64,000 nt of DNA from Methylotenera versatilis 7 (GTDB lineage Bacteria > Pseudomonadota > Gammaproteobacteria > Burkholderiales > Methylophilaceae): NCBI RefSeq assembly GCF_000799165.1, contig NZ_JUGF01000002.1, positions 496,001 to 560,000 of the forward strand. Reading direction: 5' to 3'. Shown here piece after piece: positions 19,105 to 30,848 of the stretch. The notes beneath the pieces were generated by a model. The model worked only from the letters and a program-made list of their open reading frames with translations, did no database searches and was not told the DNA's origin. The translations under genes and the position numbers were made by a program. How positions within the stretch are numbered: position 1 is the stretch's first letter; every line of letters begins with the position of its first letter.

Positions 19105-20571
19105 TTAATTAGCCGTCAGCTTTTTCTTTAAAATTTCATTCACTTGCGCTGGATTTGCCTTGCCTTTACTGGCTTTCATGGCTTGACCAATGAGTGCGTT
19201 AAATGCTTTTTCCTTACCCGCTTTAAATTCTTCAACCATGGCTTGATTAGCTACCAGCACTTCATCAATAATTGCTTCAATCGCTCCGCTGTCAGATTCC
19301 TGCTTCAATCCTTTGGCTGCAATAATGGCATCCACGTCACTTTCTGCTGAACTCTTGTCGCTTATCCACATGATTTCAAATACTTGTTTTGCAGCATTAT
19401 TTGAAATGGTATTGTCTGCAACGCGCTTTAATAACTGCGCAAGCTGTGCTGGTGCGATTGGTGAATCATGAATAGTTCTATCTTCTGCATTCAGCTTTGC
19501 TGATACGGCACCCATCACCCAGTTTGCAACTGGCTTGGCTTCTGCGCCGGCATTTACCGTTGCAGTAAAGAAATCTGCAATATCACGGCTTGCCGTCAGT
19601 GCTGCAGCATCGTAAGCACTTAAGCCATAATCCGCTTCAAATCTGGTTTTCATTGCTTGTGGCAACTCTGGCATTGTCGCTTGCACACGCGCTTTATCAG
19701 CAGCAGTTACTTCTAACGGCAACAAATCAGGGTCTGGAAAATAGCGGTAATCGTTCGCTTCTTCTTTAGAGCGCATGGCTCTTGTTTCGCCCGTATCCGG
19801 GTTAAATAATACCGTCGCTTGTTGAATCGTGCCGCCATCTTCCAGCGTTTCAATTTGCCAGCGCGTTTCGTACTCAATCGCTTGCGTCATAAACTTGAAT
19901 GAGTTGAGATTCTTAATCTCGCGCCGCGTGCCGAATTTCTCTTGTCCTTTTGGGCGCACCGATACGTTTACATCACAACGAAAGCTACCTTCTTGCATGT
20001 TACCGTCACAAATATCAATCCACTGCACCAGTTCGTGCAGTTTCTTGGCATAAGCCACCGCTTCCGCTGCGCTGCGCATATCCGGTTCGGTCACAATTTC
20101 CAGCAATGGCGTTCCTGCACGGTTTAAGTCAATGCCACTCATGCCTTCGACTGCACCATGCAACGACTTGCCTGCATCTTCCTCCAGATGCGCGCGCGTG
20201 ATGTTGATCACTTTTTCATAAGCGGCATTTTTGCCATTAGCTGGCACTTGTATCGTCACCGCACCTTTGCCAACCACAGGTAGCTCAAACTGACTAATCT
20301 GGTAACCTTTGGGCAAATCCGGGTAAAAGTAATTTTTGCGACTAAATACAGACCTTGGCGCGATTTCAGCATTGATGGCTAGGCCAAACTTAATGGCACA
20401 TTCCACCGCTTGTTTATTTAAAACCGGCAATACTCCCGGCAAAGCAATACTGACTTCATCCGCTTGCGTGTTTGGTTCTGCACCATATTTAATCGATGCA
20501 CCACTAAAAATCTTAGTATTGGTTTTCAGTTGGGTGTGGGTTTCCAACCCAATAACGACTTCCCATTCCAT
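19105..20571 (-). CDS. gatB: Aspartyl/glutamyl-tRNA(Asn/Gln) amidotransferase subunit B
   Basis: Kinase and tRNA-binding subunit of GatCAB, which converts misacylated Glu-tRNA(Gln) and/or Asp-tRNA(Asn) to the correct amide form. The N-terminal [10 protein letters not shown] signature, the cradle domain with [16 protein letters not shown], and the C-terminal helical YqeY-like tail ending in K-A-N-P-A-Q-V-N are all present. Its 488 residues are standard. The start codon overlaps the gatA stop by one base. Confidence 0.96.
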   Translation of the reverse strand: MEWEVVIGLETHTQLKTNTKIFSGASIKYGAEPNTQADEVSIALPGVLPVLNKQAVECAIKFGLAINAEIAPRSVFSRKNYFYPDLPKGYQISQFELPVVGKGAVTIQVPANGKNAAYEKVINITRAHLEEDAGKSLHGAVEGMSGIDLNRAGTPLLEIVTEPDMRSAAEAVAYAKKLHELVQWIDICDGNMQEGSFRCDVNVSVRPKGQEKFGTRREIKNLNSFKFMTQAIEYETRWQIETLEDGGTIQQATVLFNPDTGETRAMRSKEEANDYRYFPDPDLLPLEVTAADKARVQATMPELPQAMKTRFEADYGLSAYDAAALTASRDIADFFTATVNAGAEAKPVANWVMGAVSAKLNAEDRTIHDSPIAPAQLAQLLKRVADNTISNNAAKQVFEIMWISDKSSAESDVDAIIAAKGLKQESDSGAIEAIIDEVLVANQAMVEEFKAGKEKAFNALIGQAMKASKGKANPAQVNEILKKKLTAN

Positions 20572-22070
20572 TATTTGTTGCCCTCAAAAGCCGTTAAGTC
20601 TGGTGTTCTGGTGTGCCAATCAGTCACTTGTTGATAAGCATGCGCCACGTCTAACATGCGCGCTTCATCAAAATAATTACCCATTAATTGCAAGCCTACA
20701 GGTAAAGATTTTCCATCAGCACTTGGACTGAAACCCGCTGGAATACTCATGCCCGGCAAACCTGCCAAATTTGTGGCAATGGTGTAAACGTCTTGCAAAT
20801 ACATAGCCACAGGATCGTCGGCCTTCTCGCCCGCTTTAAATGCGGTTGAAGGTGCGGTGGGGCCCATAATCACGTCACACTGTTTAAAAGCTTGTGTAAA
20901 GTCATCGGCAATTAAGCGGCGAATTTGTTGAGCTTTTAAATAATAGGCATCGTAATAACCGGCACTTAATACATAAGTACCAATTAAAATACGGCGTTTT
21001 ACTTCCGCACCAAAGCCTTCTGCGCGGCTTTTCATGTACATATCCATTAAATCGTCATATTCCGCCGCACGGTGACCATAGCGCACACCATCGTAACGCG
21101 ATAAGTTAGAGCTGGCTTCGGCTGGCGCAAGTACATAATAAACCGGAATGGATAATTGGCTGTTTGGCAGCGAAATATTCACTGTTTCTGCGCCTAGTTT
21201 GCGATATTCAGCAATCGCCTCCTGCACGACTTTAGCCACATTGGCGTCCAAGCCATCGGCAAAATACTCTTTAGGTAAACCGATACGCAAACCTTTAAGC
21301 GGCTGCTCACCTTGCATATTATTTAAGCCACGCGTGTAGTCCTCTTTAGGGCGATTCAAACTGGTGGAATCGCGCTCATCAAAGCCTGTCATCACATTCA
21401 TCATTAAAGCGCAATCTTCTGCACTTTTTGCCATCGGGCCAGCTTGGTCCAAACTAGAGGCAAACGCAATCATGCCGTAACGTGAAACCAAACCGTAAGT
21501 GGGTTTTAAGCCAGTAAAACCACACAAGCTTGCGGGCTGACGGATTGAGCCGCCAGTATCGGTGCCAGTTGCTGCCGCACATAAACGTGCAGCTACAGCA
21601 GCAGCAGAACCGCCTGAACTGCCACCCGGCACACGGTCAAAATCCCAGGGATTTTTTACGCCGCCAAAATAACTGGTTTCATTAGAAGAACCCATGGCGA
21701 ATTCATCCATATTGGTTTTACCCAAGTTAACCGCACCCGCGGTGTCAAATTGTGTAATCACATGCGCATCGTAAGGTGCAATAAAATCCGCCAACATTTT
21801 AGAACCACAGGTGGTTTGCCAGCCTTTGGCACAAAAAATATCTTTCTGGGCGAATGGAATACCGGTTAATGGCTCAGCGGTGCCGTTTGCAATGCGCACA
21901 TCAGCTGCGCTTGCCTGAGCCAACGTTTTATCCGAATCCAACGCAATATAAGCATTAATAACGGGATTGTATTGCGCGATACGATTTAAAAACATCTGTG
22001 TTAATTCCACGCTGGAGATTTCTTTGCTAGCCAACATTTGGCTTAGTTTTTTTAAACTACTATTTATCAT
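20571..22070 (-). CDS. gatA: Aspartyl/glutamyl-tRNA(Asn/Gln) amidotransferase subunit A
   Basis: Amidase-signature subunit that hydrolyses glutamine and supplies ammonia to GatB. The Ser-cisSer-Lys triad is visible: Lys in F-A-Q-K-D near residue 76, the Gly/Ser-rich G-G-S-S-G-G-S near 150, and Ser in D-T-G-G-S-I-R-Q-P near 174. Its 499 residues are slightly longer than the usual 485. It lies 10 bp after gatC and overlaps gatB by one base, so the three subunits are translated from one message. Confidence 0.96.
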   Translation of the reverse strand: MINSSLKKLSQMLASKEISSVELTQMFLNRIAQYNPVINAYIALDSDKTLAQASAADVRIANGTAEPLTGIPFAQKDIFCAKGWQTTCGSKMLADFIAPYDAHVITQFDTAGAVNLGKTNMDEFAMGSSNETSYFGGVKNPWDFDRVPGGSSGGSAAAVAARLCAAATGTDTGGSIRQPASLCGFTGLKPTYGLVSRYGMIAFASSLDQAGPMAKSAEDCALMMNVMTGFDERDSTSLNRPKEDYTRGLNNMQGEQPLKGLRIGLPKEYFADGLDANVAKVVQEAIAEYRKLGAETVNISLPNSQLSIPVYYVLAPAEASSNLSRYDGVRYGHRAAEYDDLMDMYMKSRAEGFGAEVKRRILIGTYVLSAGYYDAYYLKAQQIRRLIADDFTQAFKQCDVIMGPTAPSTAFKAGEKADDPVAMYLQDVYTIATNLAGLPGMSIPAGFSPSADGKSLPVGLQLMGNYFDEARMLDVAHAYQQVTDWHTRTPDLTAFEGNK

Positions 22071-22080
22071 TTTATTTAGT

Positions 22081-22395
22081 CTATTCGATCACTTTTGGTA
22101 CGAGATACAAGCCGTTATCAGTCGCCTTTTCAGTTGAGCCATTACCCAGAACAGGTGCATTGGCTTGAAACTCCTCACGCTGATTGGTTTTAGTCACGAT
22201 ATCTTCTCTTAAGCGCTGCACCACATCTTGCGAATGCGACATCGGCGTGATGCCTGTGGTATCAACCGCCTGCATCTGCTCAATTAAGCCTAAAATACCT
22301 GTGAGTTTTGTGAGTGTTTGATTGGCTTCTTGTTCGCTAATTTCTAAGCGTGCCAAATGCGCAATCCGTTTAATATCGGTGATGTTAAGAGCCAT
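22081..22395 (-). CDS. gatC: Aspartyl/glutamyl-tRNA(Asn/Gln) amidotransferase subunit C
   Basis: Small subunit that wraps around and stabilises GatA-GatB. The N-terminal [10 protein letters not shown] motif and the L-R-E-D element near residue 78 are typical, and 104 residues is near the usual 95-100. It is the first gene of the minus-strand gatCAB operon and is divergent from mreB across about 200 bp. Confidence 0.94.
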   Translation of the reverse strand: MALNITDIKRIAHLARLEISEQEANQTLTKLTGILGLIEQMQAVDTTGITPMSHSQDVVQRLREDIVTKTNQREEFQANAPVLGNGSTEKATDNGLYLVPKVIE

Positions 22396-22455
22396 GACAA
22401 CTGTTCAATTTGAAAATTTAGGGAATTATTTTAAATATCATTTATAAAGTTTTGA

Positions 22456-23646
<1,191 letters not shown>

Positions 23647-23678
23647 TTTATCGTCATTAATCAACTACTCGTGCTGGT

Positions 23679-24722
23679 ATGCTTAAAGGCGTTCATCAAA
23701 AGTTAGATCCCCAACAAACCCCAGCTTTTTTCGTCCGCGGTGCCAGTGCATTTTCACGCACGGTATTTTTTTGCGCGCTGTCTATTAGCCTGATGGCAAT
23801 TGACGCGCGCTTAAATTATCTTTCACAGGTACGTCAGGGGTTCATTGCAGCACTGCATCCTCTGGAAATGGCCGCCAATGCGCCAAGCAACTGGATACGC
23901 GATGTGAGCAATTACTTTTCCGCACACAACCAGATGGTGCAAGAAAACTACGCACTCAAGCAACAGGCATTTGAGCATCAAGTCAGATTACAGCGATTAA
24001 ATACCGTTGAAGCTGAGAATGCACATTTGCGTAGCCTTCTGAATGGCGACATCCCTATTCAACCTAAAGCTGTTTTGGGTGAGATTTCACACACAGGACG
24101 TGATCCGTTTAGTCGGGTCGTGGTCATTAATCGAGGTAGCCAGCACACAATTAAAGCTGGTCAGGCAGTGGTTGACTCCAAAGGCGTGCTTGGTCAGGTA
24201 ACACGCGTGTTTCCATTTAGTAGCGAAGTCACACTGATTACCGATAAAGCGCTGTCTATCCCAATTCAGATTGAACGCAATCAATTGCGCGCCATTGCAT
24301 TCGGCGAAGGCAACAACAAGCTGGATATTCCTTATTTGCCCACCAATGTAGATATTAAAGTAGGCGACACACTGGTGACTTCGGGTATCGATGGTATTTA
24401 TCCTGCAGGTTTAGCGGTGGCAAAAGTCACGCAGATATTGCAAGATCCAGACTCACCTTTTGCCAAAATCATTAGTACGCCAGTAGCCGAAGTCAGTAAC
24501 CACTTACAGTTACTGGTTTTAGAGCTACCGATGACTAAAGAAGCATTGCCGATTGCAAGTACGCCAACTAGCGCCAAAACACCAGATGCAGCAAAAGTGA
24601 AAGCGGGCGCAGCTGTGCCGACACCAACTAAACGCAACAACCCTATCCAGCCGAATAGGATAATTGCACCTACTGACAATATTAAACCCAACAATAAGGT
24701 TAAGCCCAATGCGCCCGACTAA
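23679..24722 (+). CDS. mreC: Rod-shape-determining protein MreC
   Basis: Bitopic inner-membrane protein of the elongasome that activates PBP2. It has one membrane helix near residues 25-45, a periplasmic coiled coil (about 80-115), then two beta barrels containing G-R-D-P-F-S-R and the G-I-D-G-I-Y-P-A-G-L-A-V motif. After about residue 280 comes a Pro/Lys/Thr-rich low-complexity tail, common in betaproteobacterial MreC. Total 347 residues. It overlaps mreD by 14 bp. Confidence 0.95.
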   Translation: MLKGVHQKLDPQQTPAFFVRGASAFSRTVFFCALSISLMAIDARLNYLSQVRQGFIAALHPLEMAANAPSNWIRDVSNYFSAHNQMVQENYALKQQAFEHQVRLQRLNTVEAENAHLRSLLNGDIPIQPKAVLGEISHTGRDPFSRVVVINRGSQHTIKAGQAVVDSKGVLGQVTRVFPFSSEVTLITDKALSIPIQIERNQLRAIAFGEGNNKLDIPYLPTNVDIKVGDTLVTSGIDGIYPAGLAVAKVTQILQDPDSPFAKIISTPVAEVSNHLQLLVLELPMTKEALPIASTPTSAKTPDAAKVKAGAAVPTPTKRNNPIQPNRIIAPTDNIKPNNKVKPNAPD

Positions 24723-25182
24723 TATTGTTGTTGTTTACCTTACCTTATTAATTGCATTAGTGTGCCAACTTTTTCCGTGGGTTGGACAAGGCATTATTTT
24801 TCGCCCTGATTTCATGTTAATCGTCACGCTGTATTGGGTGTTGCGCGCTCCTCATTTATGCAATATTGGCACGGCTTGGTTTGTAGGCATATTAGTTGAT
24901 TTGGCAACGGGCAGTTTACTGGGCCAGCATGCGTTAAGCTTTACTTTGGTGGCTTTTATGGGCTTAAGTTTCCAGCGCAGATTGGTACTATTTAACCCAT
25001 TGCAACTTGCTGGTTATGTGTTTGCATTACTGGTTATCGAGCGCCTAGTCATGCTGTTGCTGAAACTGTTTGAAGGTAACGACAATCCTGGCTTGCACTA
25101 TTTTTGGCCGGTTATCTCAGGCTTATTGTTGTGGCAGTTGATGATATTGCTATTTGGCGCATTAACGCGCCCTAAATCTTGA
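24709..25182 (+). CDS. mreD: Rod-shape-determining protein MreD
   Basis: Polytopic inner-membrane partner of MreC. The 157 residues from the ATG at 24709 form about five hydrophobic helices, with the conserved F-R-P-D-F-M-L-I-V-T-L-Y-W block near residue 33 and G-S-L-L-G-Q-H-A-L in the middle. A longer in-frame start at 24664 lies deep inside mreC and would add 15 polar residues before the first helix, so the overlapping start is preferred. Confidence 0.93.
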   Translation: MRPTNIVVVYLTLLIALVCQLFPWVGQGIIFRPDFMLIVTLYWVLRAPHLCNIGTAWFVGILVDLATGSLLGQHALSFTLVAFMGLSFQRRLVLFNPLQLAGYVFALLVIERLVMLLLKLFEGNDNPGLHYFWPVISGLLLWQLMILLFGALTRPKS

Positions 25183-25200
25183 TGTTTTTTTGCGCTACAT

Positions 25201-27162
25201 ATGGCTTACAGTAACGAACTTAAAAACCATCACAATGAGCTGCATAATTTTAGGTTACGCTTAACAGTTCTGGGATTATTCGCGCTGATTGCTTTTAGCA
25301 TTCTGGCTGCGCGATTTTATTTTTTACAGATTAATCGCTACGATCATTACCAAACACTGGCAGAAAACAATCGTATTTCAGTCGTACCCATTGCGCCCAA
25401 TCGCGGCTTAATCACTGACAGGAATGGTGTTGTTTTAGCCCATAATTTCTTTGTCTATACGCTAGAAATCACGCCTTCAAAAATAAAGGATCTAGACGCA
25501 ACTATTGCAGAATTGGCGCAGTTAGTGGAAGTGAGCAGCGTAGACCTGAAACGTTTTAAAAAACTTAAAGCGCAAAGCCATGTTTTTGAAAGTGTGCCAT
25601 TACGCACACACTTGAATGAGGGAGAAGCCGCCAGATTCGCGGCCAATCGCTACCGCTTCCCCGGCGTTGAAATTAAATCACGTCTATTCCGCCATTACCC
25701 TCAGGGCAAAATGGGCGCACACATGATCGGTTATATCGGTCGCATTAATGATAAGGATCAGCTGAAATTAGCTGAACGTGGAGTTCTGTCTAATTACAAA
25801 GGCTCCGATCACATCGGCAAAAGCGGTATAGAGCAATCTTATGAAGCAGAGCTACATGGCACCACTGGTTTCCAGCAAGTAGAAATCGATGCGGACGGCA
25901 AGGCTGTGCGCGTACTTTCCAGCACCGCACCCGTTTCTGGGAACGATTTAGTATTGGCAGCCGATATTAAATTGCAGGAGATTGCAGAAACGGCTTTTGG
26001 TGAACATCGCGGTGCATTAGTTGCCATCCAGCCCAATACCGGTGAAGTGTTGGCGTTTGTGAGCATGCCTACATTTGACCCCAATTTGTTTGTGGACGGC
26101 ATTGATGTTGAAAACTGGAAATTACTCAACGAATCATTGGATAAACCGCTGATTAATCGGCCTTTACGCGGCATTTATCCGCCAGGTTCAACTTTCAAAC
26201 CTTTTGTTGCTTTGGCAGGCCTTGAAGCAGACAAACGCCAACCGCCATTTAGTATTAATGACAATGGTTATTTTACGCTGCCAAATAGCACACACCGCTA
26301 TCGTGACTGGAAGCCGAGCGGCCATGGCGTTGTGGATATGCAACGTGCCATAACCATTTCCTGTGATACCTTTTTTTATGGCTTGGCGATGGAGCTGGGG
26401 ATTGAAAAACTGACCGACTTTGTCAGACATTTTGGTTTTGGTCGGAAAAGCGGTATCGATATTGCTGGCGAAGTCGATGGTTTACTACCTACACCAGAAT
26501 GGAAACAACGGCGTTTTAAACAGCCTTGGTACAAAGGTGAAACGGTTATCGTGGGAATTGGTCAAGGTTATACGCTGGCAACGCCCATGCAACTGGCACA
26601 GGCGACTGCTATTTTAGCCAACAAAGGCGTGGCCATGCGCCCGCATTTAGTTTCAGCGATCACCAATACTAAAACGAAAGTCCGCGCAGAAGTTGTTCAT
26701 GCGATTAACGATAAGATTGTGTTAAAAGACGAGAATTTAGAAATTGTCAGACAAGGCATGGTTGACGTCACACTACCTGGCGGCACGGCTGTGGCTGTTG
26801 GTGCAAATGCGGGTTACAGCATTGCCGCAAAAACGGGTACTGCACAAGTCATTGGCATTAAACAAAATGAAAGATATAACGAAAAATTAATGAATGAACG
26901 GCATCTCGACCATGCCTTGTTTATCGCCTATGCCCCAGCAGAAAATCCAACCATTGCCGTGGCGGTGATCGTTGAAAACGGCAGGCATGGCGGCTCTACC
27001 GCTGGGCCAATAGCGCGAAAAGTAATGGACTATTATTTATTGGGCAAATTACCCGCTGTTGAAGCGCCTAAAGATGCCCAGCCTATCACTAGTGCAAATA
27101 GCACTAATTCGCTCACTGCAAATCCACTGCAAATTCCAGAGGAAGAAGAGCATCATGACTGA
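25201..27162 (+). CDS. mrdA: Penicillin-binding protein 2, elongasome transpeptidase
   Basis: Class B PBP that cross-links peptidoglycan in the lateral wall with RodA. One membrane anchor (about residues 20-43), then the pedestal domain with P-N-R-G-L-I-T-D-R-N-G. The transpeptidase domain carries the active-site S-T-F-K near residue 330, S-C-D (the SxN equivalent) near 383 and K-T-G-T near 543. At 653 residues it fits the family. It sits between mreD and rodA in the standard order. Confidence 0.96.
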   Translation: MAYSNELKNHHNELHNFRLRLTVLGLFALIAFSILAARFYFLQINRYDHYQTLAENNRISVVPIAPNRGLITDRNGVVLAHNFFVYTLEITPSKIKDLDATIAELAQLVEVSSVDLKRFKKLKAQSHVFESVPLRTHLNEGEAARFAANRYRFPGVEIKSRLFRHYPQGKMGAHMIGYIGRINDKDQLKLAERGVLSNYKGSDHIGKSGIEQSYEAELHGTTGFQQVEIDADGKAVRVLSSTAPVSGNDLVLAADIKLQEIAETAFGEHRGALVAIQPNTGEVLAFVSMPTFDPNLFVDGIDVENWKLLNESLDKPLINRPLRGIYPPGSTFKPFVALAGLEADKRQPPFSINDNGYFTLPNSTHRYRDWKPSGHGVVDMQRAITISCDTFFYGLAMELGIEKLTDFVRHFGFGRKSGIDIAGEVDGLLPTPEWKQRRFKQPWYKGETVIVGIGQGYTLATPMQLAQATAILANKGVAMRPHLVSAITNTKTKVRAEVVHAINDKIVLKDENLEIVRQGMVDVTLPGGTAVAVGANAGYSIAAKTGTAQVIGIKQNERYNEKLMNERHLDHALFIAYAPAENPTIAVAVIVENGRHGGSTAGPIARKVMDYYLLGKLPAVEAPKDAQPITSANSTNSLTANPLQIPEEEEHHD

Positions 27163-27182
27163 GATTAGCATTAAAGGTTTGT

Positions 27183-28280
27183 ATGTTTAGCAAACTAATA
27201 CAAGGCATTTTTAAGCATATCGATTCGTTCTTAATCAGTTGCCTGTTATTCACATTGCTAGTTGGTTTATTTGTGCTGTATAGCGCATCCGGCCAGAGCT
27301 TTAATCGTGTGAGCGCGCAGCTTATTAACATTGGCGTGGCACTGGTTGCCATGTGGTTTGCTGCCAACATTCAGCCACAATTACTAGAGCGCGTTGCAGT
27401 GCCCGCTTATATTCTAGGCGTTTTATTATTAATTGGCGTTGCTTTATTTGGCGATATTAGTCACGGTGCACGGCGCTGGTTAAACTTAGGCTTTACTACA
27501 ATTCAGCCTTCTGAAATCATGCGGATTGCCGCACCAATGATGCTGGCCTGGTTTTTTGCAAGACGCGAAGCCAGTCCGCGTATTAGAGATTTTATTATTG
27601 CCGCCGCGTTATTGGCGACACCTGTTATATTAATTATGAAGCAGCCCGATTTAGGCACTTCACTGATGATTACCGCCTCTGGTTTTTATGTATTGTTTTT
27701 GGCAGGGTTAAGCTGGAAATTCCTGCTTGGTGGTGCCGTTAGTATTGGTGCGATGGCGCCCGTTTTTTGGTCAATGCTGCACGATTATCAACGCCGCAGA
27801 ATCGAAATTTTAATTGACCCCACGCAAGATCCGTTAGGCGCAGGCTATCACACCATACAAGCAACCATTGCACTCGGCTCAGGCGGCGTAACAGGTAAAG
27901 GCTGGCTTAATGGCACACAATCACAACTGGATTTTCTGCCAGAGCGCACAACTGATTTTATTTTTGCAGTATTTGGCGAAGAGTTTGGCTTAATCGGGAA
28001 CTTATTGCTGTTAATTCTATTCAGTTTAATCATCGTACGCGGCATAGTCATCGCTGGTCAGGCGCAAAGTACTTTTAGCCGACTACTAGCAGGTAGCATT
28101 ACGTTCACATTTTTTACCTACGCATTTGTCAACATCGGTATGGTTAGTGGCATATTGCCTGTGGTTGGTGTGCCGTTACCTTTGATAAGCTATGGCGGTA
28201 CATCAATGGTGTCGCTATTTGCCTGCTTTGGTATTTTAATGAGTATACGTACGCATAAAAAATTGGTTGCCTCTGGCTAA
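27183..28280 (+). CDS. rodA: Rod-shape peptidoglycan polymerase RodA (SEDS)
   Basis: SEDS-family glycosyltransferase that polymerises lipid II together with PBP2. There are about ten membrane helices in 365 residues. Recognisable motifs include L-Y-S-A-S-G near residue 35, G-A-R-R-W-L-N-L, Q-P-S-E near 118, K-Q-P-D-L-G-T-S near 163 (catalytic Asp region), and the C-terminal G-V-P-L-P-L-I-S-Y-G-G-T-S signature. It starts 20 bp after mrdA. Confidence 0.96.
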   Translation: MFSKLIQGIFKHIDSFLISCLLFTLLVGLFVLYSASGQSFNRVSAQLINIGVALVAMWFAANIQPQLLERVAVPAYILGVLLLIGVALFGDISHGARRWLNLGFTTIQPSEIMRIAAPMMLAWFFARREASPRIRDFIIAAALLATPVILIMKQPDLGTSLMITASGFYVLFLAGLSWKFLLGGAVSIGAMAPVFWSMLHDYQRRRIEILIDPTQDPLGAGYHTIQATIALGSGGVTGKGWLNGTQSQLDFLPERTTDFIFAVFGEEFGLIGNLLLLILFSLIIVRGIVIAGQAQSTFSRLLAGSITFTFFTYAFVNIGMVSGILPVVGVPLPLISYGGTSMVSLFACFGILMSIRTHKKLVASG

Positions 28281-28315
28281 ATAATTAAAGAATAGATATT
28301 TAAGGACAGCTATTA

Positions 28316-29293
28316 ATGAAAAAAAACGCACTGTTAATTCTGCTATGTACGGCTTTTTTGGTTGCATGTGGCGGGTCAAAAACAGTTAAACCTTCGGCAC
28401 CATCCCCTGCAAACAAACCAACGACAAGCTCACAAACCACACCACAACCAAGTGGTGGCGGCTACTATCTGGATGATGGTCCTGGTGACAATCCACCCAA
28501 AGATATTGATAGCATTCCAAATGCAATACCTAAAAATGAACCATACCTTGCGCGCGCCAATAAACCTTATAAAGCATTAGGCACAACTTACAAGCCCATG
28601 ACAAGCTGGCAGCCCTACAAAGAGCAAGGCGTAGCATCATGGTATGGTAAGCGCTACCACGGCCAAAAAACATCGAGTGGAGAGGTATATGACATGTATA
28701 GCATGTCCGCTGCACACACCACTTTACCATTGCCAAGTTACGCCAAAGTGACAAATCCTGCCAATGGCCGCTTTGTGATTGTGCGTGTGAATGACAGAGG
28801 CCCATTTAAAGGCAATCGCATTATTGATTTGTCTTATGCTGCAGCTTATCAATTACGTTTTGCATCTGCAGGCAGCACATTGGTAGAAGTTGAAGCGATA
28901 GACCCGAAAAATGCGGCAAGTTACACGCAAGCGACACCTATAACTGCATCTCCTGTTCAGTTAAACCCAGAGCAGCCAAAACCAGCTAGCACTCAAACAA
29001 CCGATATCGCAACAAGTGCATCTGTTAGCAGCACATCAGTCACCAATACAACCCCTGTGATAATTCAATACTTTGTGCAGGCTGGTGCATTTAAGAATGA
29101 AGCAAATGCTGAGTTACTCACCAAAAGAATTCAGTCATTGGAAATTGCACCAAATACAGGTATTAACAGCGTGTATAATAACGGTCTTTATCGCCTGAAA
29201 CTAGGCCCTTACGATAACAAATCTGATGCTGATTCGGTCGCTGCTAAAGTTCGTAAGCAGCTTAATTTGTCCGCTATTATTGTCAATCAGTAG
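28316..29293 (+). CDS. rlpA: RlpA family septal-ring lipoprotein with SPOR domain
   Basis: Outer-membrane lipoprotein; in Pseudomonas RlpA is a lytic transglycosylase acting on glycan strands that lack stem peptides. Signal peptide with lipobox L-V-A-C (Cys18), a Ser/Pro/Thr-rich linker, a double-psi beta barrel (about 100-190) with A-S-W-Y-G and the catalytic-type R-V-N-D-R-G-P-F block, a second linker, and a C-terminal SPOR domain (about 245-322) that targets denuded septal glycan. Total 325 residues. It lies in the shape cluster between rodA and dacC. Confidence 0.93.
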   Translation: MKKNALLILLCTAFLVACGGSKTVKPSAPSPANKPTTSSQTTPQPSGGGYYLDDGPGDNPPKDIDSIPNAIPKNEPYLARANKPYKALGTTYKPMTSWQPYKEQGVASWYGKRYHGQKTSSGEVYDMYSMSAAHTTLPLPSYAKVTNPANGRFVIVRVNDRGPFKGNRIIDLSYAAAYQLRFASAGSTLVEVEAIDPKNAASYTQATPITASPVQLNPEQPKPASTQTTDIATSASVSSTSVTNTTPVIIQYFVQAGAFKNEANAELLTKRIQSLEIAPNTGINSVYNNGLYRLKLGPYDNKSDADSVAAKVRKQLNLSAIIVNQ

Positions 29294-29372
29294 ATTCTAT
29301 TAATAAGCCTATCAATATAAATCTACTTAACACTTAGAAAACATTTAACTCAGAAACTAATTAATCCAAACC

Positions 29373-30512
29373 ATGCGTATTTCATTATATTTATCACTTT
29401 TCAGCATTTTATTTTTTTCAAGCACAGCCGGGCTTGCCGCACAAATTGCGCCCCCTCCGACCTTGGCTGTAAAAGCGTACTTACTGCAAGATTTTAATAG
29501 CGGTACGATCATTGCATCGCACGAAAAAGATGCACGGGTTGAGCCAGCATCGTTGACCAAAATCATGACAGCATATGTTGTGTTTAGCGCTATTCAGCAA
29601 GGACATTTAAAATTAGATCAAACATTGCCAGTCTCAGAAAAAGCCTGGAAAGTGGAAGGTTCTAAAATGTTTATTGAACCGAATAAACCGGTGACAGTAG
29701 ATGAGCTTTTACATGGCACGATTATTCAATCGGGTAATGACTCATCGATTGCGTTGGCTGAAGGTGTTGCCGGTGCGGAGGAGCAATTTGCCGACATGAT
29801 GAATAAACAAGCGGCAAAACTGGGCATGAAAAATACGCATTATACAAATGCAACAGGATTACCGGACAGCAACCATTACACCACAGCGAATGATTTAGCG
29901 ATTTTAGCCTCCGCCTTGATTCGGGATTTTCCGCTGGAATATCGCCGCCTTTACTCTGTTAAAGAATATACCTACAACAAGATTAAACAACCAAATCGCA
30001 ACCGCCTACTGTGGCTGGATCCCAACGTCGACGGCATGAAAACTGGACATACTGAAAGTGCTGGCTATTGTTTAGTTTCATCATCAAAACGAGGTGATAC
30101 GCGTTTAGTTTCTATATTACTAGGTGCTGTAAGTGAATCTATGCGTGCCAGCGAGAGCCAAAAATTGCTTAATTATGGTTTTCAATTTTACGAATCTACT
30201 TTGGTTTATAAACAAGCCCAAGCAATTAATAGCTTGCGCGTCTTTAAAGGCCAAGATAAAACAGTTGCGGCTACAGTTGCCAAAGACTTTTATCTCACTT
30301 TACCAAAAGGCGATTATGCAAAAGTAAAAGCCAACATGACTAGCCAACAACCATTGATTGCACCAATTAAAGCAGGACAAGTGATTGGTAAAATCACTTT
30401 TACCCTGGATGGAAAAATCATCAATGAACAAAAATTACTGGCGGCTAGATCAGTTGAACAAGCAGGATTCTTTGGCAGAGTTGCCGACAGTATTCGTTTA
30501 ATGTTGCAATAA
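29373..30512 (+). CDS. dacC: D-alanyl-D-alanine carboxypeptidase (PBP5/6 family)
   Basis: Periplasmic enzyme that trims the terminal D-Ala from stem peptides. Signal peptide to about residue 22 (G-L-A-A). The serine-peptidase S11 motifs are S-L-T-K near residue 62, S-G-N near 120 and K-T-G near 225, followed by the PBP5 C-terminal beta domain and a C-terminal amphipathic helix that anchors the protein to the inner membrane. Its 379 residues are typical. dacA is an equally valid symbol. Confidence 0.93.
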   Translation: MRISLYLSLFSILFFSSTAGLAAQIAPPPTLAVKAYLLQDFNSGTIIASHEKDARVEPASLTKIMTAYVVFSAIQQGHLKLDQTLPVSEKAWKVEGSKMFIEPNKPVTVDELLHGTIIQSGNDSSIALAEGVAGAEEQFADMMNKQAAKLGMKNTHYTNATGLPDSNHYTTANDLAILASALIRDFPLEYRRLYSVKEYTYNKIKQPNRNRLLWLDPNVDGMKTGHTESAGYCLVSSSKRGDTRLVSILLGAVSESMRASESQKLLNYGFQFYESTLVYKQAQAINSLRVFKGQDKTVAATVAKDFYLTLPKGDYAKVKANMTSQQPLIAPIKAGQVIGKITFTLDGKIINEQKLLAARSVEQAGFFGRVADSIRLMLQ

Positions 30513-30532
30513 CTAAATAGTTAACCGAAAAA

Positions 30533-30832
30533 ATGGCAGAAGATTTACCAAACCCAAATGTTGTAGTGAATAGCCCTGAAACCTTAATCGAATTTCCCTG
30601 TGATTTTCCTATTAAGGTGATGGGTGAAACCCATGCGGATTTTACCGATGAAGTGGTTAAAGCAATACGGCAATTAATTCCCGATTTTGATGTAGCCAAC
30701 ATTGAAATGCGTGGTAGCTCTGGTGGCAAATACATCAGCCTTACCTGTACTGTTCATGTCACTTCAAAACCGCAGTTGGATGATATTTATCGCGCCTTAA
30801 CCAGCCACCCGATGGTGAAAGTTGTGCTGTAA
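30533..30832 (+). CDS. ybeD: DUF493 family protein (YbeD)
   Basis: Small cytoplasmic protein with an ACT-like ferredoxin fold and no established biochemical role. It carries the conserved [12 protein letters not shown] segment near residue 22 and [11 protein letters not shown] near 63. At 99 residues it is of normal length. The position between dacC and lipB is the same as in E. coli (dacA-ybeD-lipB), which supports the call. Confidence 0.9.
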   Translation: MAEDLPNPNVVVNSPETLIEFPCDFPIKVMGETHADFTDEVVKAIRQLIPDFDVANIEMRGSSGGKYISLTCTVHVTSKPQLDDIYRALTSHPMVKVVL

Positions 30833-30848
30833 TAACCTTATTGGAACG